Virus record (IMG/VR): IMGVR_UViG_3300009488_000036
Coordinates: 1 to 38,227 of that record
Origin: a virus
Reading direction: 5' to 3' (one strand)
Length of the DNA stretch: 38,227 nucleotides
Shown: one piece after another, positions 24,230 through 30,774 of the stretch
Numbering within the stretch: the stretch's first letter is position 1
How the letters are laid out: every line of letters begins with the position of its first letter
The notes under the pieces: model-generated
Seen by the model: only the letters and a program-made list of their open reading frames with translations
What the model was told of the DNA's origin: nothing
Databases searched by the model: none
Position numbers and translations under genes: made by a program

Positions 24230-24259
24230 TTGACAACTGCCCCCTAAGTATGATATAAT
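24230..24259 (+). promoter_or_regulatory. Early promoter
   Basis: TTGACA (24230-24235), 18-bp spacer, TATAAT (24254-24259) preceded by TATGA. Drives the 137-residue gene at 24337 and possibly the RNA region beyond. Confidence 0.8.
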
Positions 24260-24336
24260 GAGAAGGTACAATTAGATAAAACCTAACCAAGAAGAATGCT
24301 GGTAGTAATTAAAATAGGATTAAGGAGGATTTGAAG

Positions 24337-24750
24337 ATGGTAGAGGATATAAACAATTATCGCCAGAATCATCCTGAGTTGATAGTAGCTGACTTAGCCC
24401 AGTATGTGCCAGAAGATAAAATCCGTTTTGTTTTGAAATATAGAGGTGTGAACAAATGGCTGAGAGTTAGACGGCTACTTATTCAGTTAAAGCATAGGTG
24501 GAAACAGGATATAAAGGATTTGCAAGAAGAGAAACAGATAGCCCGCTTGATGGGGGATGAGAAACGGTTTTATAAAATACAGGGAATGGTAGAAATGCTA
24601 ACCGATTGTCGCCAGCAAGTTAGAGCGTTGTGCCATTCGCCCAGAGAAATAGATTTCCCCTTAGACAAACATGATTTCGGGATAGACTGTTTGCTATCAA
24701 GTGAATTTCCAACTAGACCACATAAACGCTGGTTTAGGAGTATAAAATGA
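24337..24750 (+). CDS. Hypothetical basic helical protein (137 aa)
   Basis: The frame also has TTG at 24331, but SD AAGGAGG (24322-24328) is correctly spaced for ATG at 24337, which is chosen. Residues about 30-100 are a basic, long coiled-coil-like helix (RVRRLLIQLKHRWKQDIKDL). The C-terminus has Trp and Phe. Stop TGA overlaps an ATG (ATGA) of an 11-codon frame. Unknown function; nucleic-acid binding is possible from charge. Confidence 0.65.
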   Translation: MVEDINNYRQNHPELIVADLAQYVPEDKIRFVLKYRGVNKWLRVRRLLIQLKHRWKQDIKDLQEEKQIARLMGDEKRFYKIQGMVEMLTDCRQQVRALCHSPREIDFPLDKHDFGIDCLLSSEFPTRPHKRWFRSIK

Positions 24751-24782
24751 AAAAGCGTAAAATCATCTTCGGTATCTGTTGA
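24747..24782 (+). CDS. Possible 11-aa leader peptide or gene remnant
   Basis: ATGA overlap with the previous stop and SD TTAGGAG before it give a short frame encoding MKKRKIIFGIC and then TGA. It resembles the start of a small membrane protein but stops at once, just before the hairpin-rich region. It may be a leader peptide or the broken start of a gene. Confidence 0.25.
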   Translation: MKKRKIIFGIC

Positions 24783-24808
24783 ATCTCTGGTAGCATACCG
24801 AATATAAT
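24779..24808 (+). promoter_or_regulatory. Possible promoter within the RNA region
   Basis: TTGAAT (24779-24784), 18-bp spacer, TATAAT (24803-24808). The -35 is off consensus, so it is weaker than the others. It could drive the structured RNA at about 24.82-25.07 kb and the genes after it. Confidence 0.4.
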
Positions 24809-24822
24809 ATAAGGATTATATA

Positions 24823-24930
24823 ATGAGATATATAGCAAAACTCTAATTCATCTTCACTTGGTACATACCAGGACCTTATGACTGGAAGTCTGTAAGTAAA
24901 GCATTAAAAGGATACAATAGAATAGGGCTG
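24823..24930 (+). pseudogene. Possible remnant of a small gene broken by an in-frame TAA
   Basis: ATG at 24823 gives seven codons and then TAA (24844-24846). Beyond it the same frame reads FIFTWYIPGPYDWKSVSKAL, which looks like genuine protein sequence, until it enters the RNA junction at about 24924. This suggests a small gene interrupted by a stop and perhaps by insertion of the RNA element. The evidence is only the coding look of about 27 codons. Confidence 0.22.
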
Positions 24931-25084
24931 GTGTCCGAGGTGCAAGTCCTCAACCTTCGGCTTACGAGAAAGGCGGAGATGATAGGAGAAAGCCGAGCCA
25001 GCCAAAGAAAGGATGGCTTAAGTTGGCTCTATAGTTGTCTAGCCCCACCCAGAGCCGAGAAAGCGAGAATAAAAAGGAGGCATA

Positions 25085-25342
25085 ATGACATTAAGGGAAG
25101 ACATAATAGACCAGCTTAGAATGTACTACCGTGTTTCTACTGCACAGGGGCTTCTCCAAGATGACTGTGCTGCCCAAATCCTCACCAAAGTAAAAGAGCA
25201 TCTGGAGACAAAGTTATTGAGTCCAGAGCAAATAACAGAGATTATAGAACACAATGAAGACAAACCATTCCCAATGCGTCAAATGGTTAGAGATGGGGCC
25301 CAAGCCCAACTTGAATCCTGTACTAAATCTCTAGAGGAGTAA
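25085..25342 (+). CDS. Hypothetical protein, 85 aa
   Basis: SD AAAAAGGAGGCATA. A helical acidic protein (MTLREDIIDQLRMYY..., EQITEIIEHNEDK). It shares with the 87-residue product at 25448 the order: start of about 10 residues, R-x-x-x-x-x-x-x-x-Y/V-x-x-x-x-x-G-L-x-Q/V-x, then a coiled coil, so the two may be distant paralogues. Unknown function. Confidence 0.6.
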   Translation: MTLREDIIDQLRMYYRVSTAQGLLQDDCAAQILTKVKEHLETKLLSPEQITEIIEHNEDKPFPMRQMVRDGAQAQLESCTKSLEE

Positions 25343-25344
25343 GA

Positions 25345-25428
25345 GTGATAGAAAAGATAGTGAAGTTCCTAGGCAATATAAAGGATTTCGTCGTAGACCT
25401 ACTCACACTTGGGGTTCATAAAGGTTAA
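25345..25428 (+). CDS. Amphipathic microprotein with GTG start, 27 aa
   Basis: GTG at 25345 follows SD AGAGGAGTAAGA, two bases after the previous stop; TAA at 25426-25428. The product (VIEKIVKFLGNIKDFVVDLL...) is a single amphipathic helix rich in Val, Ile, Leu and Lys, like short membrane-active peptides. No family recognised. Confidence 0.4.
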   Translation: MIEKIVKFLGNIKDFVVDLLTLGVHKG

Positions 25429-25447
25429 GGCTAGTTGGAGGAGTAAG

Positions 25448-25711
25448 ATGAACATAGAAGATGGTGTAAGAGAGAAGCTAAGAACAATAGTGGTAAACAA
25501 CCTGACCGAGTATCACACCTCTGATGGTTTAGTGCAAGTAAAGTTAAAGAAAATGCTTGGCCAATTGGAGAAAGAGATAGAAGAGGCAAGGAAGGATGAG
25601 AGAGAGAAGCTATTTATTAAGATAGAAACTGGCTGTCAACACTTGGATAGAGATTGGGTTGGTTCATCTATTTGTGACCAATGCTGGCAAGCCCTGAAGG
25701 GGAATAAATAA
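25448..25711 (+). CDS. Hypothetical protein, 87 aa, with C-terminal CxxC
   Basis: The frame extends upstream to a TTG at 25409, but SD GGAGGAGTAAG is only correct for ATG at 25448. A coiled coil (LKKMLGQLEKEIEEARKDE) is followed by C-x2-H and C-x2-C-W near the end (CQHLD, CDQCW), a possible zinc site. Stop overlaps the next start (TAATG). Confidence 0.6.
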   Translation: MNIEDGVREKLRTIVVNNLTEYHTSDGLVQVKLKKMLGQLEKEIEEARKDEREKLFIKIETGCQHLDRDWVGSSICDQCWQALKGNK

Positions 25712-26181
25712 TGGCAGAAGATATTATGCTGACACCGGAGGAAATGGAACCTATACTGCAGAAGTATCCATTTAATATATTTTCCAAGATGCTAGAAGCC
25801 CAGATAGACAAGATGTTAAAGCTCGGCTATATCCAGGTCGCTGAGGCAGCAGCTAGACCTAAAATAATATGCCTTTGCGGGTCTAGTAGATTTGTGGCTG
25901 AAATGGCAGTGATAGCCTGGACTATGGAAAAGGAAGGTGCTATAACCTTGGGGCTGCATTTATTACCAGCTGGATATACTGACGTGGAAGACCATATAGC
26001 TGAAGCTGAGGGTGTTGCTGAAAAGATGGATGTGCTTCATCTGCGCAAAATAGACCTTGCCGATGAGGTGTTTGTCCTGAATGTCGGTGGCTACATAGGC
26101 AACTCTACTAGGAATGAGATAGAGTATGCCGCTTCGATTGGTAAGACTATTAAATATCTAGAGCCCAATACAACTCCATAA
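25711..26181 (+). CDS. Nucleoside 2-deoxyribosyltransferase-like protein (156 aa)
   Basis: After an N-terminal extension of about 50 residues, the core has the deoxyribosyltransferase/DUF4406-type plan: KIICLCGSSRF (51-61), a helix with A-I-T-L-G, R-K-I-D-L-A-D-E-V-F-V-L-N, then G-Y-I-G-N-S-T-R-N-E-I-E-Y-A (about 130-143), where the E is in the catalytic position, and a short C-terminal strand. Family members cleave or exchange the nucleoside glycosidic bond, or have related nucleotide roles. Given dCMP deaminase and PolA nearby, nucleotide salvage is likely; substrate unknown. Confidence 0.75.
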   Translation: MAEDIMLTPEEMEPILQKYPFNIFSKMLEAQIDKMLKLGYIQVAEAAARPKIICLCGSSRFVAEMAVIAWTMEKEGAITLGLHLLPAGYTDVEDHIAEAEGVAEKMDVLHLRKIDLADEVFVLNVGGYIGNSTRNEIEYAASIGKTIKYLEPNTTP

Positions 26182-26214
26182 TGGGAGAGCTGAATCTACC
26201 CTGGAGGATATAGA

Positions 26215-26724
26215 ATGAGACAAGGTACTGTTAGTATTATTCTTGGTTGCCATTCGCTCGTCCATTCGCTAATTGTCTTTGTTGCATGGTGTAGGCTCTA
26301 CCATTCTCCTCCTAATGTTTGGCAGACAGTCTGTATATTTCTCCATGACATAGGCCACTGGGGAAAAGACTACCTAGACGATTATGAGCAAAAAAAGCAA
26401 CACGCAGAATTAGGTGCTAAAGTCTCAAGGTTTCTGTTCGGGCGGAAGGGTTATGATTTAGTAATTGGTCACAATCCATATGACGGGTCTCCAAAGAGTC
26501 TTTTGCATGATCCTGATAAGTATTCATGGGTCATAGCCCCTGTCTGGTGGATGATAACTAATACCTTGTTTGAACCAAAGTTACAACGAAGGGGCAGTAG
26601 CAGAAAAGAATCAGCCCTGATGTTTAAGGATGCCATGAAAGAGAACTGGCAGAGTGGCTTTAAAGAACTCGGTCATGAGATATACCTGAAGCAGTGGGGT
26701 CACTATAAAAATAATAAAACTTGA
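26215..26724 (+). CDS. HD-domain-like hydrolase (169 aa)
   Basis: SD CTGGAGGATATAGA. Contains an early H-S-L-V-H-S region, the HD pair in IFLHDIGHWG (about residues 42-51), then H-A-E and I-G-H-N-P-Y-D. The H...HD...H order fits the HD superfamily, whose members are metal phosphohydrolases of nucleotides. The fourth ligand (D) is not certain. It may cleave dNTPs or cyclic nucleotides; this is not shown. Confidence 0.65.
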   Translation: MRQGTVSIILGCHSLVHSLIVFVAWCRLYHSPPNVWQTVCIFLHDIGHWGKDYLDDYEQKKQHAELGAKVSRFLFGRKGYDLVIGHNPYDGSPKSLLHDPDKYSWVIAPVWWMITNTLFEPKLQRRGSSRKESALMFKDAMKENWQSGFKELGHEIYLKQWGHYKNNKT

Positions 26725-26768
26725 ATCTACCCGATGGAACAACTGGGATTAGATTGGAGGGTTTAAGG

Positions 26769-26957
26769 ATGAGACCGCTGAATGAATATGAGCCTTGGCC
26801 TAATGAGTACCAATTCAAGAAACGCAGAGATATGAAGCCACTTGTAAAATGTGCCATTTTGATTAGGTGGTGGCTAGTTAAGTGGTTAGTGCCTAAAAAG
26901 AACCGGTTATCTACTAGATATCCTACTGGTATGTTGCCGCCCAGAGAATATCGCTAA
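26769..26957 (+). CDS. Small basic protein, 62 aa
   Basis: The frame is open from 26721 (TTG), but SD TTGGAGGGTTTAAGG fits only ATG at 26769. The product is basic, with a hydrophobic Trp-rich segment (CAILIRWWLVKWLV) between charged ends, so it may contact membrane. Unknown function. Confidence 0.55.
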   Translation: MRPLNEYEPWPNEYQFKKRRDMKPLVKCAILIRWWLVKWLVPKKNRLSTRYPTGMLPPREYR

Positions 26958-27013
26958 ATCTACCGTTTAGAGGGGGAATTAAAATCTAGACTGTTAAGAA
27001 AGGTAAACTATAT

Positions 27014-27982
27014 ATGAGTGACATTCATAGTAAGGATAAGCAACTATTCACTACATCCGACTTATTAGAATGGACTCCTCCTCACCGTACTCGCATCATC
27101 TCCAAAGGTGTCCTCAATGTCAAGAACCGAATGATAATCTTTGGAGATGAAGGCTGCTGGAAGTCCATTCTAGCCATCCATACTGCTCACTGCCTAGCCA
27201 GAGGGAGTATGTGGCTAGGCTTCAACACCTATCCTTCTAACATCCTTCGCCTTCAAGTTGAGCTACCTATGTATATAGACCGTGAGCGGCTAGAGAAGTA
27301 CTGTATAGGTAGCAAGCAAATATACCTTGCTAAGGATGGGCATAAGGAAGTAACATCAGAACAACTAGACCAACTGGATGCTAAGGCAACTGCCTTCTCC
27401 TATCCAAACAATGCTATCAATCGCACTGAACAGTTCATCCACATAGATGAGTCCTCAGGCTGGGAGTCTCTTCGTAAAAATATAGAAACCTGCATAACTG
27501 AACTACCAGAAGCTCCCCTCACTGTCATCCTCGACCCACTATACAAGATGTTCAACAGAGACATATCAGCCGAAACTGACGTAAAGCCTCTCCTTGATAA
27601 AATAGACTTAATAATGGAAGATGCTGCTAAGTCAATTCCAGGTGTATCCTTTATTATAGTCCACCATACTCGCAAGTCTAAGATGGATGAGTCAGGTAGA
27701 CCTATATCTATGGGTAGTCAAGATGCTACTGGTTCTCGGGCACTCCTCCGTTGGGCTGACACTATTCTCCGCATAGACCCTGACCCTAGCGATAACACTA
27801 TGACTAGAGTCCAGGCTACCTTCACTAAGCACCGCAATGCTGATGATGTACTACCCATCCTTATCCTCCGTTGGGACAGAGAGACTCTCCACCCTCAGAT
27901 ACTCAGCCGCCGTATGCCTATCTATGAGGAGGAAGAGCAGCTAACCCTCAGAGGCGAACAAGACCTTTCAAAACTAGAATAA
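27014..27982 (+). CDS. RecA-fold/AAA-type ATPase, RepA-helicase-like (322 aa)
   Basis: P-loop GDEGCWKS at residues 44-51 and Walker B TVILDPLY (170-177) with D174, then FIIVHHTRK (213-221) as sensor region; late R residues in RALLRWADTILRID. This order is typical of the RepA/AAA_25 group of hexameric replicative helicase-like ATPases of phages and plasmids. The third P-loop glycine is Trp here. It opens the replication gene block and may act as the replicative helicase or loader; no DnaB-type primase was seen in the window. Confidence 0.8.
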   Translation: MSDIHSKDKQLFTTSDLLEWTPPHRTRIISKGVLNVKNRMIIFGDEGCWKSILAIHTAHCLARGSMWLGFNTYPSNILRLQVELPMYIDRERLEKYCIGSKQIYLAKDGHKEVTSEQLDQLDAKATAFSYPNNAINRTEQFIHIDESSGWESLRKNIETCITELPEAPLTVILDPLYKMFNRDISAETDVKPLLDKIDLIMEDAAKSIPGVSFIIVHHTRKSKMDESGRPISMGSQDATGSRALLRWADTILRIDPDPSDNTMTRVQATFTKHRNADDVLPILILRWDRETLHPQILSRRMPIYEEEEQLTLRGEQDLSKLE

Positions 27983-27999
27983 TAATCTTTTAATATACT

Positions 28000-28029
28000 T
28001 TGACAATGTACTATATGGTAAAATATAAT
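28000..28029 (+). promoter_or_regulatory. Early promoter after the ATPase gene
   Basis: TTGACA (28000-28005), 18-bp spacer, TATAAT (28024-28029) in an AT-rich stretch. Another promoter follows at 28088, so the replication block has two start sites in tandem. Confidence 0.65.
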
Positions 28030-28087
28030 ATATTATATAATGTAATATGAATTTCATTTACCCAAACTTTCAGTAAAAATACATGGG

Positions 28088-28117
28088 TTGACAAGGCTTT
28101 GCACTCTATGGTATAAT
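28088..28117 (+). promoter_or_regulatory. Second promoter of the replication block
   Basis: TTGACA (28088-28093), 18-bp spacer, TATAAT (28112-28117) preceded by TATGG. It is strongly similar to the promoter at 17796 (AAGGCT after the -35, TATGG before the -10). Confidence 0.8.
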
Positions 28118-28153
28118 GGTCTAGATGGAATTGAATAATACGGAAGGGTAAGA

Positions 28154-28495
28154 ATGAAAGTATCAGAACTTATCAAGGTTGGGGATGAGATAAGGAATAG
28201 TGACGGGGCCTTTGTTTCAGTAACACAAGTAGACGTGGGGCGTTGCGGGTTACTTGTTAAAGGCACTTTCCCTGGTGGAACTCCGTATGAAGGCTTTGCC
28301 CGCTACGAGCTACCGCCTACCGAACACATAAGGAACTGGAATGGATGGGCTGGGCGAGCACATTTTGTTCTATCTAGTGGGATGAAGCTAGGGGTTGTGG
28401 CACTGCCAAGGGATGACCCTAGAGATACCATCGAGGAATACGATGCCAAGTGGGAAGAGACACTCGAACTAATGAGAACGGAGGTGAGATATTGA
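28154..28495 (+). CDS. Hypothetical protein, 113 aa
   Basis: First gene after the tandem promoters; SD GAAGGGTAAGA. Starts MKVSELIKVGDEIRNSDGAF, a small beta-barrel-like opening, then a Trp-rich middle (RNWNGWAGRAHF) and an acidic helical end. No family recognised. Its stop is overlapped by the ATT-started frame. Confidence 0.6.
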   Translation: MKVSELIKVGDEIRNSDGAFVSVTQVDVGRCGLLVKGTFPGGTPYEGFARYELPPTEHIRNWNGWAGRAHFVLSSGMKLGVVALPRDDPRDTIEEYDAKWEETLELMRTEVRY

Positions 28496-28589
28496 GGTAA
28501 CAATAATCATAGTGGTATTAGTAGCAGCTACACTAATACCTTTCGGAATCTTACAGGCAATAAGTTATAGAAGGAGAAAAAGTAAATGA
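28491..28589 (+). CDS. Membrane microprotein with a probable ATT start (32 aa)
   Basis: A complete frame begins at ATT (28491), six bases after SD GGAGG, and ends at TGA (28587-28589), overlapping the next gene's ATG as ATGA. Its product reads (M/I)EVTIIIVVLVAATLIPFGIL, then QAISYRRRKSK: one hydrophobic helix plus a positive tail, as expected for a one-pass membrane peptide. There is no ATG, GTG or TTG at the SD-directed place. ATT starts are rare (infC and a few others), so this is a proposal. Confidence 0.45.
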   Translation: MEVTIIIVVLVAATLIPFGILQAISYRRRKSK

Positions 28590-29359
28590 CACAAGAAGGA
28601 TTACCAACTACAAGAGGTCTAATCGAGTCAGATGTAGGACCTCTGCGGAGGTTTACTGGAGTTCTCGACAGTATGCCTACGGAGAAAAGGACAGGCGGTG
28701 TAGGTGAAGCAGCCTACGAGCGTGAGGTTGTCAATGTTAATCTCAAGGATATAGAGGTCCTGGAGGCAGTAGAACCCTACCACTTCCCTACTTACACTAT
28801 AATGGTAGGACAATCTAACCGCAAGAAGTCCAAGTGGGGATTCCTTTCTGAAGGCTCCTCTGAGGACAGAACTGTCGGCTTCAATAATGTTGCTGACCAG
28901 CAGTACTCTCCTGCCCAACTTGACCAAAGCAACCCTGCCTATGTCAAGCCTGCACAGAGAACAGACTTAAAGGACTGCACTGGTAAGAGGATAGGCTTTG
29001 TAATGGCAGATGGTGACGATGGCAGACCTCACCCTCCTATGCTTTGGGACGGTAGAGCCAATGACGGCAAAGGTGGAGATACACCCTCACCATCCTGGAC
29101 TATCTACTCTATCGAAGGCATAGGCGTTGCTAGTAGTCAAGGTCAGTCAGCTATGGACCTAGCAATGAGCTTACTAGATGGTAAGACCCTTGCCAACTTC
29201 AATGATGAAGCCCTGAAGAACACAGTCATCAGGAATGATGCTGACCTACTCCAGGCTATCTCTAAGCCCATATCAGCACCAGACTCATTTGCTAATACTC
29301 TGGTGACAGCAGGTAAGTTCACTAAGGATGAGCAGGAAGTCTACCATATAGTATCATAG
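28586..29359 (+). CDS. Hypothetical replication-block protein (257 aa)
   Basis: SD AGAAGGAGAAAAAGTAA. A beta-rich, acidic protein with the blocks NVNLKDIEVLEAVEPY, FPTYTIMVGQSNRKKSKWG and PSPSWTIYSIEGIGV. It stands before the Cas4-like nuclease and the ATPase, where phages often code a single-strand-binding or recombination partner, but no OB-fold signature can be claimed from sequence alone. Function unknown. Confidence 0.6.
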   Translation: MTQEGLPTTRGLIESDVGPLRRFTGVLDSMPTEKRTGGVGEAAYEREVVNVNLKDIEVLEAVEPYHFPTYTIMVGQSNRKKSKWGFLSEGSSEDRTVGFNNVADQQYSPAQLDQSNPAYVKPAQRTDLKDCTGKRIGFVMADGDDGRPHPPMLWDGRANDGKGGDTPSPSWTIYSIEGIGVASSQGQSAMDLAMSLLDGKTLANFNDEALKNTVIRNDADLLQAISKPISAPDSFANTLVTAGKFTKDEQEVYHIVS

Positions 29360-29368
29360 TATGTAGTG

Positions 29369-29413
29369 GAGGGAGTCTGTAGCAGTGTACTGCAAGGTGG
29401 TGCAGGCTCCCTC
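29369..29413 (+). other. Intergenic two-tier hairpin
   Basis: GAGGGAG (29369-29375) pairs with CTCCCTC (29407-29413); inside, GCAGT/ACTGC (29382-29386/29389-29393) can form a second stem. There is no U-tract. It stands between the 257-residue gene and the next SD and may stabilise or process the mRNA. Confidence 0.5.
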
Positions 29414-29427
29414 TGAGGAGGAGTGAA

Positions 29428-29613
29428 ATGGAAATGTTAAGTATCAAGGAAACTATCAAGATAGAAGCACTAGCCAAAGCTATTGAATCTGCAAGTGCAA
29501 AGGAGCTCACTAGCCAAGTAGCCAATGAAGCTGTGACTAAAGACATACTAGACCGTGCTGCTGCATTTGTTAACTTCATATCACCGCATGAGGAGAGGCA
29601 TGAGACGAGTTGA
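29428..29613 (+). CDS. Hypothetical helical protein, 61 aa
   Basis: SD GAGGAGGAGTGAA. A helix-rich, Ala/Glu-rich protein (SIKETIKIEALAKAIESASA). Overlaps the Cas4-like gene by 14 nt. Function unknown; could be a small partner of the next gene. Confidence 0.55.
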   Translation: MEMLSIKETIKIEALAKAIESASAKELTSQVANEAVTKDILDRAAAFVNFISPHEERHETS

Positions 29614-30301
29614 CAACCCTGAACTCAAGCGGCAGGTACTCAACCACTTGGCAGGCTTATACAAGATAAAGGAAGTCCGTGAGTCCAACCATCTAAGCAG
29701 CTATGTTACCTGCCGTACCAGAACATTCCTTGATCAGAGGCAGGCAGCAGAACCTACCGATGAGGAAGTAATGCTATTTGCTTTAGGCTTCGGTCTGCAA
29801 GATGTGCTTACACCTAAGAACATGGAGCCTATAGTATACACTTATGAAGATGTCATTTATAGCCCAGACATGAGCTTCACTCCTACAACATCTGACATCC
29901 AGCAACTCATCGAACTCAAAACTACTCGCAAGTCAGCCAGGTATCACTATATGGATGATTCTGTACCAGTAACTTGGCTAGACTATATGATGGGAGGCTG
30001 TAAGATTAGGGGTACTACCCAGTATGACCTTGTAGTTCTCTATATGATGGGTGACTTTAGCCCACCTTTCCCAGTAATATACTGTGATACCTTCACCTTT
30101 GAGGAGGAGGAAATAGATGCCAACTGGGAGAAGATAACCTACAACAAGGGAGTACTAGATGCAGCTTTAGCAGACAACATTCCTCCTACTCCTTTTGCTA
30201 ACTGCTACGACTGGGAGTGTAAGTACTGCCGATACAAGTTAGTATGTGAAACTATAGTAAATGCCCAGCGACTAAAGGAGGACCAGAAGTTATGGGACTA
30301 G
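29600..30301 (+). CDS. Cas4/PD-(D/E)xK-type exonuclease with Fe-S cysteine cluster (233 aa)
   Basis: ATG at 29600 is chosen for SD GAGGAGAGGC; upstream starts in frame lack an SD. The nuclease core shows DVIYSPDMS followed by I-E-L-K-T-T-R (the E-x-K of PD-(D/E)xK). The C-terminus has CYDWECKYCRYKLVC, a cysteine cluster like those binding a 4Fe-4S cluster in Cas4/AddB-type nucleases. Phage Cas4-like exonucleases act in DNA recombination and end processing. It precedes a Sak4-like ATPase, with a homing endonuclease gene between. Confidence 0.82.
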   Translation: MRRVDNPELKRQVLNHLAGLYKIKEVRESNHLSSYVTCRTRTFLDQRQAAEPTDEEVMLFALGFGLQDVLTPKNMEPIVYTYEDVIYSPDMSFTPTTSDIQQLIELKTTRKSARYHYMDDSVPVTWLDYMMGGCKIRGTTQYDLVVLYMMGDFSPPFPVIYCDTFTFEEEEIDANWEKITYNKGVLDAALADNIPPTPFANCYDWECKYCRYKLVCETIVNAQRLKEDQKLWD

Positions 30302-30774
30302 ACAACATTTCTGATGTAGATGCTGCTTACATAGCAGGAGTAATAGACTGTGATGGATGTGTACACCTTGTAAGAAGAGATAGCAAGAGGAATAGAAATA
30401 TTCAATATAGCTTGGAAGTCTCATTTTCTAACACATCTATCGAGCTGATAGACTACCTCAGGGAGCAGTGCTTGTTAGCTGGTTATACATTCACCAACAA
30501 GGTCATACAGCAGGACAATAGGTCCCATAGAAAACATATATGCTACACATACAGAGTGAGCGGAGAGAACGCACTCCTTCTCCTACAGAGAGTGCTCCCA
30601 TTTATTGTAGCTAAGAGAGAACAGGTCAGGCTAGCTATAAGATTTGGATTAACCAAGGGGTTTCAACAAGGCAGCAAATCTCTCACACCTCTGTATCCTA
30701 TATTCCAGCAGATGTATGAGGACATGCGAGTACTTAAAGGAACAGATGACAGGAGGAAAGTGTATGAGCGATGA
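30292..30774 (+). CDS. LAGLIDADG homing endonuclease, free-standing (160 aa)
   Basis: A single LAGLIDADG motif near the start (AAYIAGVIDCDGCV, about residues 11-24) with the usual D-x-D-G, followed by the typical N-x-S-x-E-L-I-D-Y-L and a long C-terminal helical part. One-motif enzymes act as homodimers that cut a long site and promote their own spread. The gene overlaps Cas4-like by 10 nt and the ATPase gene by 11 nt. No intron or intein borders are visible, so it is free-standing between intact genes. Confidence 0.9.
   Translation: MGLDNISDVDAAYIAGVIDCDGCVHLVRRDSKRNRNIQYSLEVSFSNTSIELIDYLREQCLLAGYTFTNKVIQQDNRSHRKHICYTYRVSGENALLLLQRVLPFIVAKREQVRLAIRFGLTKGFQQGSKSLTPLYPIFQQMYEDMRVLKGTDDRRKVYER

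Larger units (their letters stand above)
24768..25070 (+). ncRNA. Putative multi-hairpin structured RNA, unassigned class
   Basis: A gene-poor stretch with several strong helices on the plus strand: TTCGGTAT/ATACCGAA (24768-24775/24795-24802); a junction closed by GGCTGG/CCAGCC (24925-24930/24998-25003), which encloses GAGG/CCTC with loop TGCAAGT (24937-24951) and TCGGCTT/AAGCCGA (24957-24963/24990-24996); then GGCTCT/AGAGCC (25025-25030/25051-25056). The TGCAAGT loop resembles tRNA T-loops and the L4 loop of cobalamin riboswitches, but the other conserved parts of either are missing. A weak promoter lies at 24779-24808. Confidence 0.5.

Noticed and set aside
24930-24958. tRNA gene at the T-loop-like hairpin
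   Set aside because: The seven-base loop TGCAAGT on a GAGG/CCTC stem resembles a T arm, but no matching acceptor strand, anticodon arm or D arm could be found around it.
24924-25003. Cobalamin riboswitch
   Set aside because: GGTGCAAGTCC is similar to the L4 part of that class, but GCCACT, GGGAA and the other conserved blocks were not found in the expected places.
24931-25119. Open frame over the RNA junction (from GTG at 24931)
   Set aside because: It has no SD, overlaps the paired RNA elements throughout, and its protein sequence looks like a shadow. The gene at 25085 with a good SD overlaps its end.
30292-30774. Group I intron or intein holding the homing endonuclease
   Set aside because: Both neighbouring genes are complete with their own stops and starts, and no splice-type borders or intein motifs are visible.
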